Assembly: GCF_041080625.1 (NCBI RefSeq)
Contig: NZ_CP163518.1
Coordinates: 372,001-436,000, forward strand
Direction: 5' to 3'
DNA from: Streptomyces sp. CG1
GTDB lineage: Bacteria; Actinomycetota; Actinomycetes; Streptomycetales; Streptomycetaceae
DNA: 64,000 nucleotides
Below are positions 1-9,135 of the stretch, in pieces. A program made the translations under genes and the position numbers. The notes beneath the pieces were generated by a model. The model did not search any database. It had not been told where the DNA came from and was given only the letters and a program-made list of their open reading frames with translations. How positions within the stretch are numbered: position 1 is the first letter of the stretch; each line of letters starts with the position of its first letter.

Positions 1-136
1 CAAGCTCTCTGTCCGCAGGCTACTGTGCGTGACCGCGGACATCCGGCGGGGCTCATCAGCTCGTCGCCGCCCCCTAGCGGACCAGCCCATCCCGGTCGCT
101 TCGCGGTCGGTCACTCCGAAACGATAGAAAGGGTAC

Positions 137-2968
137 ATGGGCGGAGTCTCGGAACACTCAGGACACAATGCTCCTGATGTGTCTATGAGTACTCATCGGC
201 CCGGTCGGTCACGTCGGGCGGGAGGGGCGTGGCGGTCGGGTTCGCTGCTGAGCGTGCGCAGCCTCGCGGGCCAGGTCTTCCTGCTCCAGCTGGCGGTTGT
301 GATGCTGCTCGTCGCCGCCGCCCTGGTGGCGCTCGTCGTGCAGGCTCAACGCGATGTGATGGCGGACGCCCGCAACCGAACGCTTACTGTGGCGCAGACG
401 TTCGCGAACTCCCCGGGGATCGTGGCGGCGCTGAACAGCGCGAACCCGACCGAGGCGCTGGAGCCGCACGTCGAGGCGGCCCGGAAGGCCGCGGGCGTCG
501 ACGCCGTCATCGTGTATGGGCTGAACGGCATCGCCCTCGCCCACAGCGACCCGCGTCAGATCGGGAAACGCGTCATCGGGCCGTACGCGGCGGCAGCGAC
601 CGGCACGCCGTTCACGAGTACGTTCAGGGGCTCACTGGGGCTCTCCGTGATCTCGGCGGTGCCCGTCAGGGGTCTCGACGGTTCGGTCATCGCCATCGTC
701 TCCGTGCCCGTCGTGGTCGAGAGGGTGCAGCACAGGGTGAACCGGCAGCTACCGGTCCTCCTCGGCGGCGCCGCCACTGCCCTGGTCGTCGCCGCAGGCG
801 GGTCGGGCCTGGTGAGCCGGCGGTTGCAGCGGCAGACCCACGGCCTGGGGCCGACCGAGATGACCCGGATGTACGAGCACCACGACGCGGTGCTGCACTC
901 GGTGCGGGAAGGAGTGGTGATCGTCGGCGGTGACGGCCGGCTGCTGCTGGCCAACGACGAGGCGCGACGGCTTCTGGACCTCCCGGCGGACGCGGAGCGG
1001 CGGCACGTCACCGATCTGGGGCTGGACGAGGACCTCGCCGGGCTGCTGGACTCCGACCGCCCCGCCACCGACGAGGTGTACTTGGCGGCCGACCGGCTGC
1101 TCGCGGTCAGCAAGCGGCTCACCGCACCTCACGGACCGGTCGGCAGTGTGGTCACGCTCCGGGACACCACCGAGCTGCGGGCCCTCTCCGGCCGGGCGGA
1201 GGTGGCGCGCGAACGGTTGCAGTCGCTCTACGACGCGGGACTGCGGATCGGCACCACGCTCGATGTGAAGCGCACGGCCGAGGAACTGGCCGAGGTGGCG
1301 GTGACCCGGTTCGCCGACATCGTCACCGTCGATCTGCTGGATCCGGTCCTGCGCGGCGAGGAGACCTCCAGTGCGCCGGCCGGGATCACCGAGCTGCGCC
1401 GCAGCGCCGTCGCCGGTCTCGACGCGGGCCATCCTCTCCACCCTGTCCGCGAGCTGATCCGGCTCGTCCCGGCCCACCCCGTCCCCATGGCGATGGCCGA
1501 GGGCCGCCCGGTCCTGGTCAGAGACTTGACCGCCTCCGACGCCTGGCTGGCCCAGCAGCCCGAAGGTGCCCGGCGGATCCTCGATCACGGCATCCATTCC
1601 ATGCTCGTGGCGCCGCTCCACGCCCGCGGCGTGGTGCTGGGCGTGGTGACCTTCTGGCGCGCGAGGGGTTCCCTGTCGTTCGAGGATGACGACGTGTCCT
1701 TCGCCGAGGAGCTGGCCGCCCGGGCAGCGGTGTGCATCGACAACGCCCGCAGCTACACCCGCGAACATGCCACGGCCGTCGCTTTGCAGCACAGCCTGCT
1801 GCCCCGCGCGCTGCCCGAGCAGTCCGCCCTCGAGGTCGCCTACCGGTATCTGCCGTCCCAGGCCGGGGTCGGCGGGGACTGGTTCGACGTCATCCCGCTG
1901 TCCGGCACGCGGGTGGCGCTGGTCGTGGGGGATGTCGTCGGCCACGGTCTGCACGCCGCGGCGACGATGGGCCGGCTGCGCACCGCCGTGCACAACTTCG
2001 CCAGCCTGGACATGCCCGTGGAGGAACTGCTGGGCCGGCTGGACGAGCTGGTGGCGCAGATCGACGCTGAGGAGGTCACCTCAGCGGAGCACTGGCAGGG
2101 GGTGATCACCGGGGCGACCTGCCAGTACGCCGTCTACGACCCCACCTCCGGGCGACTGGCCATCGCCACCGCCGGCCACCCGGGACCGGCGGTGGTCCGG
2201 CCCGACGGGACCGTCGACTTCCCTCAGCTGCCCGTCTCCCCGCCACTGGGACTGGGAGCCGGCCTGCCTGTCGAGACCGCCGAGCTCACCGTGCCCGAAG
2301 ATGCGCGACTGGTGCTGTACACGGACGGGCTGATCGAGGACCGTACCCGGGACCTGGACACGGGCCTGGAGGCCCTGCGCGACGCGCTGACGGGGCCCGG
2401 TCGCACTCCGGAGGCCACCTGCGCTGCGGTGATGGAGGCCATGCTGTCCGAGCGGCCCCGGGATGACATCGCGCTGCTGGTGGCCCGCACGCGCCGGCTC
2501 GGACCGGATCAGGTCGCGGAGTGGGAGGTGCCCCGTGACCCGGCGGCGGTGGCCCCCGTGCGCACCGCCTGCGCCCGTCGGCTGGCGGAGTGGGGGCTGG
2601 AGCAGGCCGCCTTCAGCGCCGAACTCATCCTCAGCGAGCTGATCACCAACGCCATCCGCTACGGCGCCGAGCCCATCGCCGTGCGGCTGCTCCGCACGGA
2701 GCCGATCAGCAGCCCCGATGCGGGCACTCTGATCTTCGAGGTCGCCGACGGCAGCAGTACCTCGCCGCGGCTGCGCCGGGCGAAGGTCACCGACGAAGGC
2801 GGCCGCGGACTCTTCCTGGTCGCCCGCTTCTCCGAACGCTGGGGGACCCGCTACACGACCACCGGCAAGGTCATCTGGGCCGAACAGTCCCTGCACCACG
2901 GCGCCGCGCCGGAGGCCGAAGGGCTCGGCGAACTCCTGCTCGACCAATGGGACGACACCACACTGTGA
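137..2968 (+). CDS. Membrane sensor SpoIIE-type PP2C phosphatase with C-terminal anti-sigma kinase domain
   Basis: A 943-residue multi-domain regulator predicted to act in anti-sigma/anti-anti-sigma phospho-switches. Seen in order: transmembrane helix near residues 48-69, an extracytoplasmic sensor segment, a second helix near 205-227, a PAS-like domain (about 250-340), a GAF domain (about 365-540), a PP2C/SpoIIE phosphatase core (about 560-780, with GGDWFDV, VGDVVGHG and a DDIALLV end), and a HATPase_c RsbW-like kinase domain (about 800-930, with SELITNAIRYG and GRGLFLVARF). Phosphatase and kinase in one chain is a common streptomycete architecture. The ATG follows a GAAAGGG ribosome site; internal ATGs around residue 17 are alternatives. 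A decayed relative of its C-terminal half lies at 56221-56885. The signal sensed is unknown. Confidence 0.9.
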   Translation: MGGVSEHSGHNAPDVSMSTHRPGRSRRAGGAWRSGSLLSVRSLAGQVFLLQLAVVMLLVAAALVALVVQAQRDVMADARNRTLTVAQTFANSPGIVAALNSANPTEALEPHVEAARKAAGVDAVIVYGLNGIALAHSDPRQIGKRVIGPYAAAATGTPFTSTFRGSLGLSVISAVPVRGLDGSVIAIVSVPVVVERVQHRVNRQLPVLLGGAATALVVAAGGSGLVSRRLQRQTHGLGPTEMTRMYEHHDAVLHSVREGVVIVGGDGRLLLANDEARRLLDLPADAERRHVTDLGLDEDLAGLLDSDRPATDEVYLAADRLLAVSKRLTAPHGPVGSVVTLRDTTELRALSGRAEVARERLQSLYDAGLRIGTTLDVKRTAEELAEVAVTRFADIVTVDLLDPVLRGEETSSAPAGITELRRSAVAGLDAGHPLHPVRELIRLVPAHPVPMAMAEGRPVLVRDLTASDAWLAQQPEGARRILDHGIHSMLVAPLHARGVVLGVVTFWRARGSLSFEDDDVSFAEELAARAAVCIDNARSYTREHATAVALQHSLLPRALPEQSALEVAYRYLPSQAGVGGDWFDVIPLSGTRVALVVGDVVGHGLHAAATMGRLRTAVHNFASLDMPVEELLGRLDELVAQIDAEEVTSAEHWQGVITGATCQYAVYDPTSGRLAIATAGHPGPAVVRPDGTVDFPQLPVSPPLGLGAGLPVETAELTVPEDARLVLYTDGLIEDRTRDLDTGLEALRDALTGPGRTPEATCAAVMEAMLSERPRDDIALLVARTRRLGPDQVAEWEVPRDPAAVAPVRTACARRLAEWGLEQAAFSAELILSELITNAIRYGAEPIAVRLLRTEPISSPDAGTLIFEVADGSSTSPRLRRAKVTDEGGRGLFLVARFSERWGTRYTTTGKVIWAEQSLHHGAAPEAEGLGELLLDQWDDTTL

Positions 2969-3194
2969 GGTGAGCCGGTACGTTCCCTCCCTCCACCGTC
3001 GCGCACGCCACGCGCCGGCCTGGGCACGGCGGGGCCCGGGGCGTGCGGAGAAGCCGGGTGCCGGGGAAAAGACGGTGCTAGCGAGCCTCCCGGGCGGCAT
3101 TCCGTCATCGACACGGCCGGGTACCCTGGCCTCGATGACCACTTCGTCGGCGCCATGGAACCGAGGAAGCCTGGAGGCACGTCCGGGAGCAGCC

Positions 3195-4343
3195 GTGACT
3201 ACACCATGTGCCCGAGCAGCGGCGGTCTTGGGCTGCTTCGCTCTCGTGGCACTGGGCCTGAGCGCCTGCGAGCACACAACGAACACTCGCCTCGTGAAGC
3301 CGTCGGTGGCCACGTCCGCCGAGAGCATGGGTGGCATGCGTGCGCTGATCGCCGCAGCGAAACACGAGGGCGCACTCAGAGCAATCGCGCTGCCGCGTGA
3401 CTGGGCCAACTACGGCGGCCTGATCGACGGCTTCGAGAAGAAGTACGGGATCAAGGTCACCGTCGAGAATCCCCTGGGCCACAGCGAGGACGAGATCGAC
3501 GCCCTGAGGAAGGATGGGAACCGGTCGACAGCACCCGACGTGATCGACGTGGGCGATACGTTCGCACGGAAAGCAGCGGCACAGAATCTTCTCGCGCCGT
3601 ACAAGGTAGCCGCCTACGATTTGATCCCCGGTAATCAGAAGGACCCGCAGGCCCGCTGGTCCAACAACTACGGGGGCTACATCTCCATCGGCTGCGACGC
3701 CATTCGGGTCAAACCCTGTCCGGAGACCTTCGCTGATCTCCTGAAGCCCGTTTACAAGGGAAAGGTCGCACTCGAAGGCGACCCGCCCCGTTCGGCCACC
3801 GCCTTCGCCAGTGTCTACGCGGCCGCGCTGGCGAACAACGGGGCGTTCGACAATGTCCAGCCCGGTCTCGACTTCTTCGCCGAACTCAAGAATCGCGGCA
3901 ACTTCACCCCTGTGAATTCCAACTCGGCGACGGTCGCGAGAGGCCGGACCCCCATCAGCATCAACTGGGACTACATCAACCTCCATTACGCCGACCAGTT
4001 CCGCAACAAGGGCGTGAACTGGCAGGTTGCGATCCCCTTCGACGGCAGCTTCGCCCAGTATTTCGCGCTGGCGATCAACAGGAACGCCCCGCACCCGGCG
4101 GCCGCCCGCCTGTGGCATGAGTACCTCTTCAGCCCAGAGGGCCAGAACCTCCGGCTGCGCGCCTACGCCCGCCCGGTACTCATGGACGCCATGAGGCAGG
4201 ACGGCACCCTCGACGAGGCCGCCGCTGCACGACTGCCGACAGTTGAGGGAACGCCACAGTTCCCGACAGACGCGCAACTGGAGAAGGCGAAGGAGACGGT
4301 CACCCAGGGCTGGGCGAAGGCCGTCTCCGGCCGGCGGGGATGA
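3195..4343 (+). CDS. ABC transporter solute-binding lipoprotein (family 1, polyamine/metal type)
   Basis: Extracellular solute-binding protein of a binding-protein-dependent importer. The N-terminus from GTG 3195 is a compact signal peptide (basic start, AAAVLGCFALVAL) ending in lipobox LSAC, so the mature protein should be lipid-anchored. The frame stays open upstream to 2970 and ATG 3135 is possible, but that gives an unusually long n-region. The body (YGIKVTVENPLGHSEDEIDAL, then PDVIDVGDTFARKAA) fits the spermidine/putrescine/ferric binding-protein fold. No permease or ATPase gene adjoins it, so it is an orphan here and its ligand cannot be assigned. It follows the SpoIIE gene after about 230 bases. 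Confidence 0.75.
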   Translation: MTTPCARAAAVLGCFALVALGLSACEHTTNTRLVKPSVATSAESMGGMRALIAAAKHEGALRAIALPRDWANYGGLIDGFEKKYGIKVTVENPLGHSEDEIDALRKDGNRSTAPDVIDVGDTFARKAAAQNLLAPYKVAAYDLIPGNQKDPQARWSNNYGGYISIGCDAIRVKPCPETFADLLKPVYKGKVALEGDPPRSATAFASVYAAALANNGAFDNVQPGLDFFAELKNRGNFTPVNSNSATVARGRTPISINWDYINLHYADQFRNKGVNWQVAIPFDGSFAQYFALAINRNAPHPAAARLWHEYLFSPEGQNLRLRAYARPVLMDAMRQDGTLDEAAAARLPTVEGTPQFPTDAQLEKAKETVTQGWAKAVSGRRG

Positions 4344-4877
4344 TCCCCGTCGCCGAACACGGCGTGGCAGACGCCGTCGACTCCCAGGCGGCAGTCACGG
4401 AGAGCTTCCAGGCCTCCCTCCACGCCAAAGCCGCCGCGCTCGCCACCTCCCCGCCCAACGCCCGTGCCAAGCCGTGGGTTTGGGGCGGTGCGGTGCCACC
4501 ACCCTGTGATCAGCGGTCGGATGCAGCCAGTTGGGCCTGGAAGCTCGGCGGGCACACCCCGAAGGCATGCTCGGCGCCGGGGAACGCGAGTGCCGTGACC
4601 GGAAAGGTCTGCCGGGATGATGGTGCCTTCGGATCCTCATGGCGGCCGGCCAGGTCATGGGGCAGCGCCTGATCACCGGCCGGAGCCGCCGCCGTGATTC
4701 AGTCCCGTCGGAAGCTTCGACCGGCCCGGCCGTGTGCGGCATCAGGCGATGAGGCACCACCTGCCGTCAGTGGTGAGAAGTCCGGCCGGTTCCACTAAGC
4801 CGTCGCTCTTCCGCCCTGCCGCGTCGACGGAGGACAGTTGCAGCACCATGCTGACGATCCTTGTGGCGAGTTCGCAC
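4344..4877. other. Intergenic stretch without a supportable gene
   Basis: These 534 bases hold only GC-driven open frames on both strands with no recognisable domain, no good ribosome site and arginine/proline-rich translations. It separates the convergent 3' ends of the solute-binding gene and the MmyB-type regulator. I see no clear terminator hairpin followed by T residues. Confidence 0.5.
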
Positions 4878-5690
4878 CTAGCCCATCGCGGCTAGCCTGC
4901 GCAGGGTTCGTGCCGAGGGGGATCCGGGATCGGCCGTGATGATGACGACTTCCTGGTCGTCCTCGGGGACGAGGAGAACGTCGCAGTTCAGCCGAAGGCT
5001 GCCTGCCGTCGGGTGGTCGAGGGTCTTGGTGCGGTGGCCGGGTGCGTGGATGGGGCGGGTCTGCCAGAGCTGGCGGAACTCCTCGCTGCCGGTGTGCAGT
5101 TCGGTCAGCAGTGCGGCGAGCTGCGGGTCGTGCGGGTAGCGGTCGGTGGCCCGGCGCAGCCGTGCCACCACGACGTGCGCGAACTCCTGGGCGCTTGAGG
5201 TCTCGTACATCCGTCCTTCGCCGAGGAACCGGCGCCGGGCCACGTTCGTCGTCCCCTGTCCGAGGTCGCCGCCCAGCAGGGCCTGGGCCAGCGGGTTCCA
5301 GGCGACGATGTCGTAGGCCGCGTCGGTGACGATCGCACCGGTCTCCGGAAGGCGCTGCAGCATCCGGGCCACATGCGGGCGTACGCGCCGTACCGCACCA
5401 GTGGCGGGTGGCGGCGCGCTCGTTCCGGCCAGGTGGAACATATGGCTGCGTTCGGCCGGCGTCAGGCGCAGAGCTCCGGCCAGCGCGTCCAGGATGCGGG
5501 GCGACGGACGGGGGCCGCGAGCCTGCTCGAGGCGTACGTAGTAGTCGACGGACATGTGGGCCAGCTCGGCCACCTCTTCGCGGCGCAAGCCGGGGGTGCG
5601 GCGCAAGGCACCCGTGGGCAGGCCGAGCTCGTGCGGACGCAGGGCCATGCGGCGGTCCCGCAGGAATCGGGCCAGCTCCTGCCGCGCCAT
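4878..5690 (-). CDS. MmyB-type XRE helix-turn-helix transcriptional regulator
   Basis: A 270-residue DNA-binding regulator. Residues 1-75 form an XRE helix-turn-helix (LGLPTGALRRTPGLRREEVA, then SVDYYVRLEQARGPRPS), the signature of the large streptomycete family whose C-terminal half is an MmyB-like PAS-fold ligand-binding domain (here with DAAYDIVAWNPLAQALLGG). The ATG has GAGGTG just upstream. It is transcribed divergently from the SDR gene at 5766 across a 75-base gap, the standard arrangement in which this family controls an adjacent short-chain dehydrogenase. The regulated partner and ligand are inferred from context only. Confidence 0.88.
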   Translation of the reverse strand: MARQELARFLRDRRMALRPHELGLPTGALRRTPGLRREEVAELAHMSVDYYVRLEQARGPRPSPRILDALAGALRLTPAERSHMFHLAGTSAPPPATGAVRRVRPHVARMLQRLPETGAIVTDAAYDIVAWNPLAQALLGGDLGQGTTNVARRRFLGEGRMYETSSAQEFAHVVVARLRRATDRYPHDPQLAALLTELHTGSEEFRQLWQTRPIHAPGHRTKTLDHPTAGSLRLNCDVLLVPEDDQEVVIITADPGSPSARTLRRLAAMG

Positions 5691-5765
5691 GCCACCTCAC
5701 CTCTTCCGCTGCCTGGTACAGGTTGTCCCTGGCAGGGTGGTCTGCGCCAGGGGACCGTGGCTGTC

Positions 5766-6482
5766 ATGAACGATCGCACAGCACTGGTCACCGGTGCCAA
5801 CAAGGGCATCGGCAAGCACATCGCCCACCTGCTCGCCGCGGAGGGTTTCGATGTGTACGTGGGCTCCCGCGACGCCGGGCGCGGGCGGCGGGCCGTCGAG
5901 GAGATCGGCGACGCTGCGCGTCCGCTGGTCCTCGATGTGACGGACCCGGACAGCATCGCCCAGGCCTCGGAGCAGGTGGACCGGCTCGACGTACTCGTCA
6001 ACAACGCGGGCATCGCGCCTTTGCTCGCCCCGCCAACCGAAACCGGCACAGACGACTTCCGGCGCACGTACGAGACCAACGTGTTCGCCGTCGTCGCGGT
6101 CACCAACGCATTCCTGCCCGCCCTGCGCCGCTCCCCGCACCCCCGGATCGTCAACGTCTCCAGCGGGACCGGATCACTGACTTGGAGCACGAACCCGAAC
6201 CCTCAGTTCGCCCCCGGCAGCGGCGGTGCGGCCGCGTACCGGTCGTCGAAGGCCGCCCTCAACGCGCTTACCGTCCTGTACGCCCAGACGCTGGCCGAGG
6301 AGGGCTTCAAGGTCAACGCGCTCGCCCCCGGCCTGCGGGCCACCGACCTCAACCCCCGAGCGGCCGCGGCGAGCGGGGACCCTGCGGAAGCCGCCCAGGG
6401 GGCCGTACGGCTGGCGCTCCTGCCGGACGACGGGCCGACCGGCGCGTTCTTCTCCTGGGATGGAACGCCCGTGCCGTGGTGA
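5766..6482 (+). CDS. Short-chain dehydrogenase/reductase (classical SDR)
   Basis: A 238-residue NAD(P)-dependent oxidoreductase. The cofactor motif TGANKGIGKH lies at residues 8-17, NNAG follows in the middle, and the catalytic set includes Ser in VNVSSGTGS and YRSSK (Tyr-x3-Lys). The chosen ATG at 5766 starts directly before the Rossmann strand; the frame is open far upstream but that part is antisense to the regulator gene. It is divergent from the MmyB-type regulator at 4878-5690, which probably controls it. Substrate unknown. A perfect inverted repeat overlaps its stop codon. Confidence 0.9.
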   Translation: MNDRTALVTGANKGIGKHIAHLLAAEGFDVYVGSRDAGRGRRAVEEIGDAARPLVLDVTDPDSIAQASEQVDRLDVLVNNAGIAPLLAPPTETGTDDFRRTYETNVFAVVAVTNAFLPALRRSPHPRIVNVSSGTGSLTWSTNPNPQFAPGSGGAAAYRSSKAALNALTVLYAQTLAEEGFKVNALAPGLRATDLNPRAAAASGDPAEAAQGAVRLALLPDDGPTGAFFSWDGTPVPW

Positions 6483-6491
6483 CCACGGCAC
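6471..6491 (+). terminator. Inverted repeat overlapping the SDR stop codon
   Basis: Arms GTGCCGTGGT and ACCACGGCAC are perfectly complementary around one base, giving a compact GC-rich hairpin at the end of the SDR gene. There is no T-run after it, so it is a weak or rho-assisted terminator at best. Confidence 0.4.
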
Positions 6492-7224
6492 ACGGCGCGG
6501 GGGCCGTCGTTCACCCATCTCGCTGATCGGCTCCGCGCCCTGATGAGTGCCTCGCAGCGCACCGATCTCTCGAGGGACCGTACAGCCCGCCGGGATCGGC
6601 GCGCCGTGGCCTGAGCTGACTGTCGAGAACTGAGCCGAGGGCCGTGCGGCGCAGGAGGGGTGCCGGCGACAGCAGCACGGCAGGCAGTGCGCCGAGGGTC
6701 GCGGCCCCGGTTCGCCGGTGCAGGAGCTGCTGAAGCCGCTCGATGGCAAGCCAGCTGTTCTCCCACAGGACGAGTCCGCCGTCGAGCGCAGCGTCCCGGC
6801 GTAGATGCCCCAGCCGCGCCCAGGAATTCCGCCAAGGCCACCGTGGGGCTGTCGCCGCTGCGCGAGCAGATGAGCACGCGGCCGCCCGGCGGCTGACCAG
6901 CGCTCGGTAGCCGTCCCTCTCCAGACTGCGCGATGTCTCTTGAGACACCCCGCTCTTCTCGCCGGGCTTCGCCGCGCCACCGGCAGACCCGTCCGCCCCT
7001 TCGCGAAGTCATGTCACCTTGGCCGCCCCGTGGGCACAGTCGTGGCCCCGCAGCGAGCAGCACCGCGATCCGGCTCTCAGGACCGACGCCAGAGCCGATC
7101 GGACCGCCCGAGATGCCGAGAAGCCCGGACGGTGATTCCTTGGTACGGGCGCATCCCGACCGCCCGCCCCTGGACGGCTGCCACTTCACGTGCTCCTTCC
7201 GACCCATGATCAAGGGATATCGTC
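6492..7224. other. Intergenic stretch, possible minus-strand relic
   Basis: About 730 bases without a convincing gene. A minus-strand frame near 6550-6840 contains LDGGLVLWENSWLAIERL, which loosely resembles the end of a small streptomycete family (DUF6325-like), but neighbouring sequence in that frame does not continue the family. I treat it at most as an unrecognisable relic. The last bases carry the ribosome site (AAGGGA) of the next gene. Confidence 0.3.
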
Positions 7225-7989
7225 ATGGTCAACGCTCCGGACAAGACGCTCGGTGGGAAAACAGCCTTCGTCGGCGGTGCGTCCCGCAACCTCGGCGGAC
7301 TGATCAGCACCACCCTCGGAGCCGAGGGCGTGAAGGTGGCAGTCCACTACAACAGTGACTCCTCCCGCGCCAAGGCCGAGGACGTGGTCGCGCAGATCAA
7401 CGCCGGCCCGGGTGAGGCGTTCGCCGTCCAGGCCGATCTGACGAAGCCGACCGAGGTCCAGCGGGCCCTCGACAAGGTCGTCGACCGCTTCGGCAGACTC
7501 GACTACAGCATCAACACCGCTGGCATGGTGCTGAAGAAACCCCTCACGGAGATCACCGAGGACGAGTACGACCGCATCTTCGCGGTCAACTCCAAGGCCG
7601 CGTTCTTCGTCATGCGCGAGGCGGCGCGCAGAATCGAGGACGGTGGAAAGATCATCACCATTGTGACCTCGCTGCTGGCCGCCTACACCGGCCTCTACTC
7701 CTGCTACGCCGGCAGCAAGGCTCCGGTCGAGCATTTCACTCGTGCCCTGTCCAAGGAGCTGTTCGGCAGGAGCATCTCGGTCAACAACATCGCTCCCGGG
7801 CCCATGGACACCTCGTTCTTCTATCCCGCCGAGGACGACGCCTCCATCGCCTACCACAAGTCCTCAGCCATGAACGGCAACCTCACCAAGATCGACGACA
7901 TCGTCCCGTGGGTACGCCACCTCCTCACGGACGGCTGGTGGGCCAATGGCCAGACCCTGTTCATCAACGGCGGCTACACCACCCGCTGA
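7225..7989 (+). CDS. SDR family oxidoreductase with atypical cofactor loop
   Basis: A 254-residue short-chain dehydrogenase. The family glycine motif TGxxxGxG appears as GGASRNLGG at residues 18-26, so the first Thr-Gly pair is replaced by Gly-Gly and the third glycine position is altered. NTAG replaces NNAG. The catalytic Tyr-x3-Lys is present as YAGSK, with Ser in VTSLLAAYTGLYS. The C-terminus GQTLFINGGYTTR is typical. AAGGGA precedes the ATG by 7 bases. It is not obviously in an operon. Substrate unknown; the altered cofactor loop still fits known SDR subgroups, so activity is plausible. Confidence 0.9.
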   Translation: MVNAPDKTLGGKTAFVGGASRNLGGLISTTLGAEGVKVAVHYNSDSSRAKAEDVVAQINAGPGEAFAVQADLTKPTEVQRALDKVVDRFGRLDYSINTAGMVLKKPLTEITEDEYDRIFAVNSKAAFFVMREAARRIEDGGKIITIVTSLLAAYTGLYSCYAGSKAPVEHFTRALSKELFGRSISVNNIAPGPMDTSFFYPAEDDASIAYHKSSAMNGNLTKIDDIVPWVRHLLTDGWWANGQTLFINGGYTTR

Positions 7990-8302
7990 CCCGCCCTCAT
8001 CAGCTGAAGCAGGATCGTCCAACACCCTCCCGACCCACACTTGCCCCCCGAAGGCCCGACCCTCGACGCCAACCGGCCAAAAGCACCGAGGACTGCGACC
8101 GGAGCTCTCAGCCAACCACGGCAAGGCATGCTCGAACACCTCCTGAAAACCCAGGAGACGCTGCCGAAGAATCTGCACCCGCCCTTCACCGAGGGACCCC
8201 ACCCGCCACCCGCTGAGCCCCCCGACACCTTCATCGCGCGGGCCAGACTCACTCGTGCCCGCACGTTTGGCGAATCCGTACAGCAGCCGAGTGCACAACA
8301 GA
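7990..8302. other. Intergenic stretch between SDR and terminator hairpin
   Basis: About 310 bases of low-complexity, proline-rich open frames on both strands, with no recognisable protein and no ribosome site. It ends in the strong hairpin at 8303. Confidence 0.4.
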
Positions 8303-8343
8303 CCTGAGGCCCTGTGGAGTGATCCACAGGGCCTCAGGCTTTT
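8303..8343 (+). terminator. Strong rho-independent terminator hairpin
   Basis: A perfect 16-bp stem (8303-8318 with 8323-8338, beginning CCTGAGGCC) closes on the 4-base loop GTGA and is followed by CTTTTGCC. It lies about 310 bases after the SDR and directly beyond the 3' end of the minus-strand integrase relic, so it could serve either strand. Confidence 0.85.
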
Positions 8344-8394
8344 GCCTTGATGGTTGGCGGTAGCCGCCCCTCGGAGCAGACGGCTACGAGGACA

Positions 8395-8900
8395 CCGGCC
8401 GCGCCGTCGTCACCATCCGGCCCCTTGCCGCCACCCCTGAGCGCGTCCCCGACGCGATCGAATGCGGACCGCCGGGAGCCGGGCCGCGCCAAGGTGCAGA
8501 TGTCCATGGTCAAGGGGATGGAGCTGCGGCCGAGGACTTACCCGGCTTGACGGGGGTTCCCGTTCTTCGTGGTGGAGACGAGGCCCTGGCCCGTTCCCTT
8601 CCAGTTGGCACCCGCGGCCTGCCGGTCGGCTTTCTGCTGGGCACGCTGGGCGCATAGGGCGGTCACGCACTTGGCCGGCAGGGCGACGCGGCGGGCCGAG
8701 CGCAGAGTCTTCGGCGCGACGATCAGCTGTTCGCCGCCGACCCGTTGTAGGGCCTGCCGGCCGGTGAGGACGCCTTCGTGAGGATCCACGTCCGACCAGC
8801 GCAGCCCCAGCACTTCACCCCGCCCGAGGCCAATGCGGACGGCCGGCTCGTACGCGGCCCACTGCCGGTTGTCGCGGCCGCCACCAGGAGCTGACGCCCC
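8395..8900 (-). pseudogene. Tyrosine recombinase (phage-type integrase) relic
   Basis: On the minus strand, residues such as RGEVLGLRWSDVDPHEGVLT, APKTLRSARRVALPA and TGQGLVSTTKNGNP reproduce the catalytic-domain start of streptomycete tyrosine integrases (Arg-I region and the following strand). The frame then ends at 8538. A second frame continues with LTMDICTL...FDRVGDAL, resembling the end of the domain (the TTMDxYSH region and its helix), so the middle with the HxxR box is deleted and the catalytic Tyr is lost. The N-terminal DNA-binding part is also missing. It marks a former integration event near the element-like region at 16.5-20.8 kb; no tRNA or attachment repeat is visible beside it. 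Confidence 0.7.
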
Positions 8901-9135
8901 TCCTACACCCGCGAGATACGCACCCGAACGAGCAGGACGGGCGACCACAGGTATCAAGGGCGCCTTTGCCGAGGCCCTACGGCTGCGGGCATGTGCCGCC
9001 TTGAGCTTCTGACACCTGGTTGGCCTCACAGCTTCACACCTTGGACATACCCGGAATGCCAGTTATGTGAGCTGTCGGTACGTTCATCGCAGGTCGGTCG
9101 TCCGGCCGACGCACATAAGAAAGAGAGAAGTGCCC

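Noticed and set aside
6550..6840. Minus-strand fragment resembling DUF6325 (LDGGLVLWENSW)
   Set aside because: Only one short stretch matches and the surrounding frame does not continue the family.
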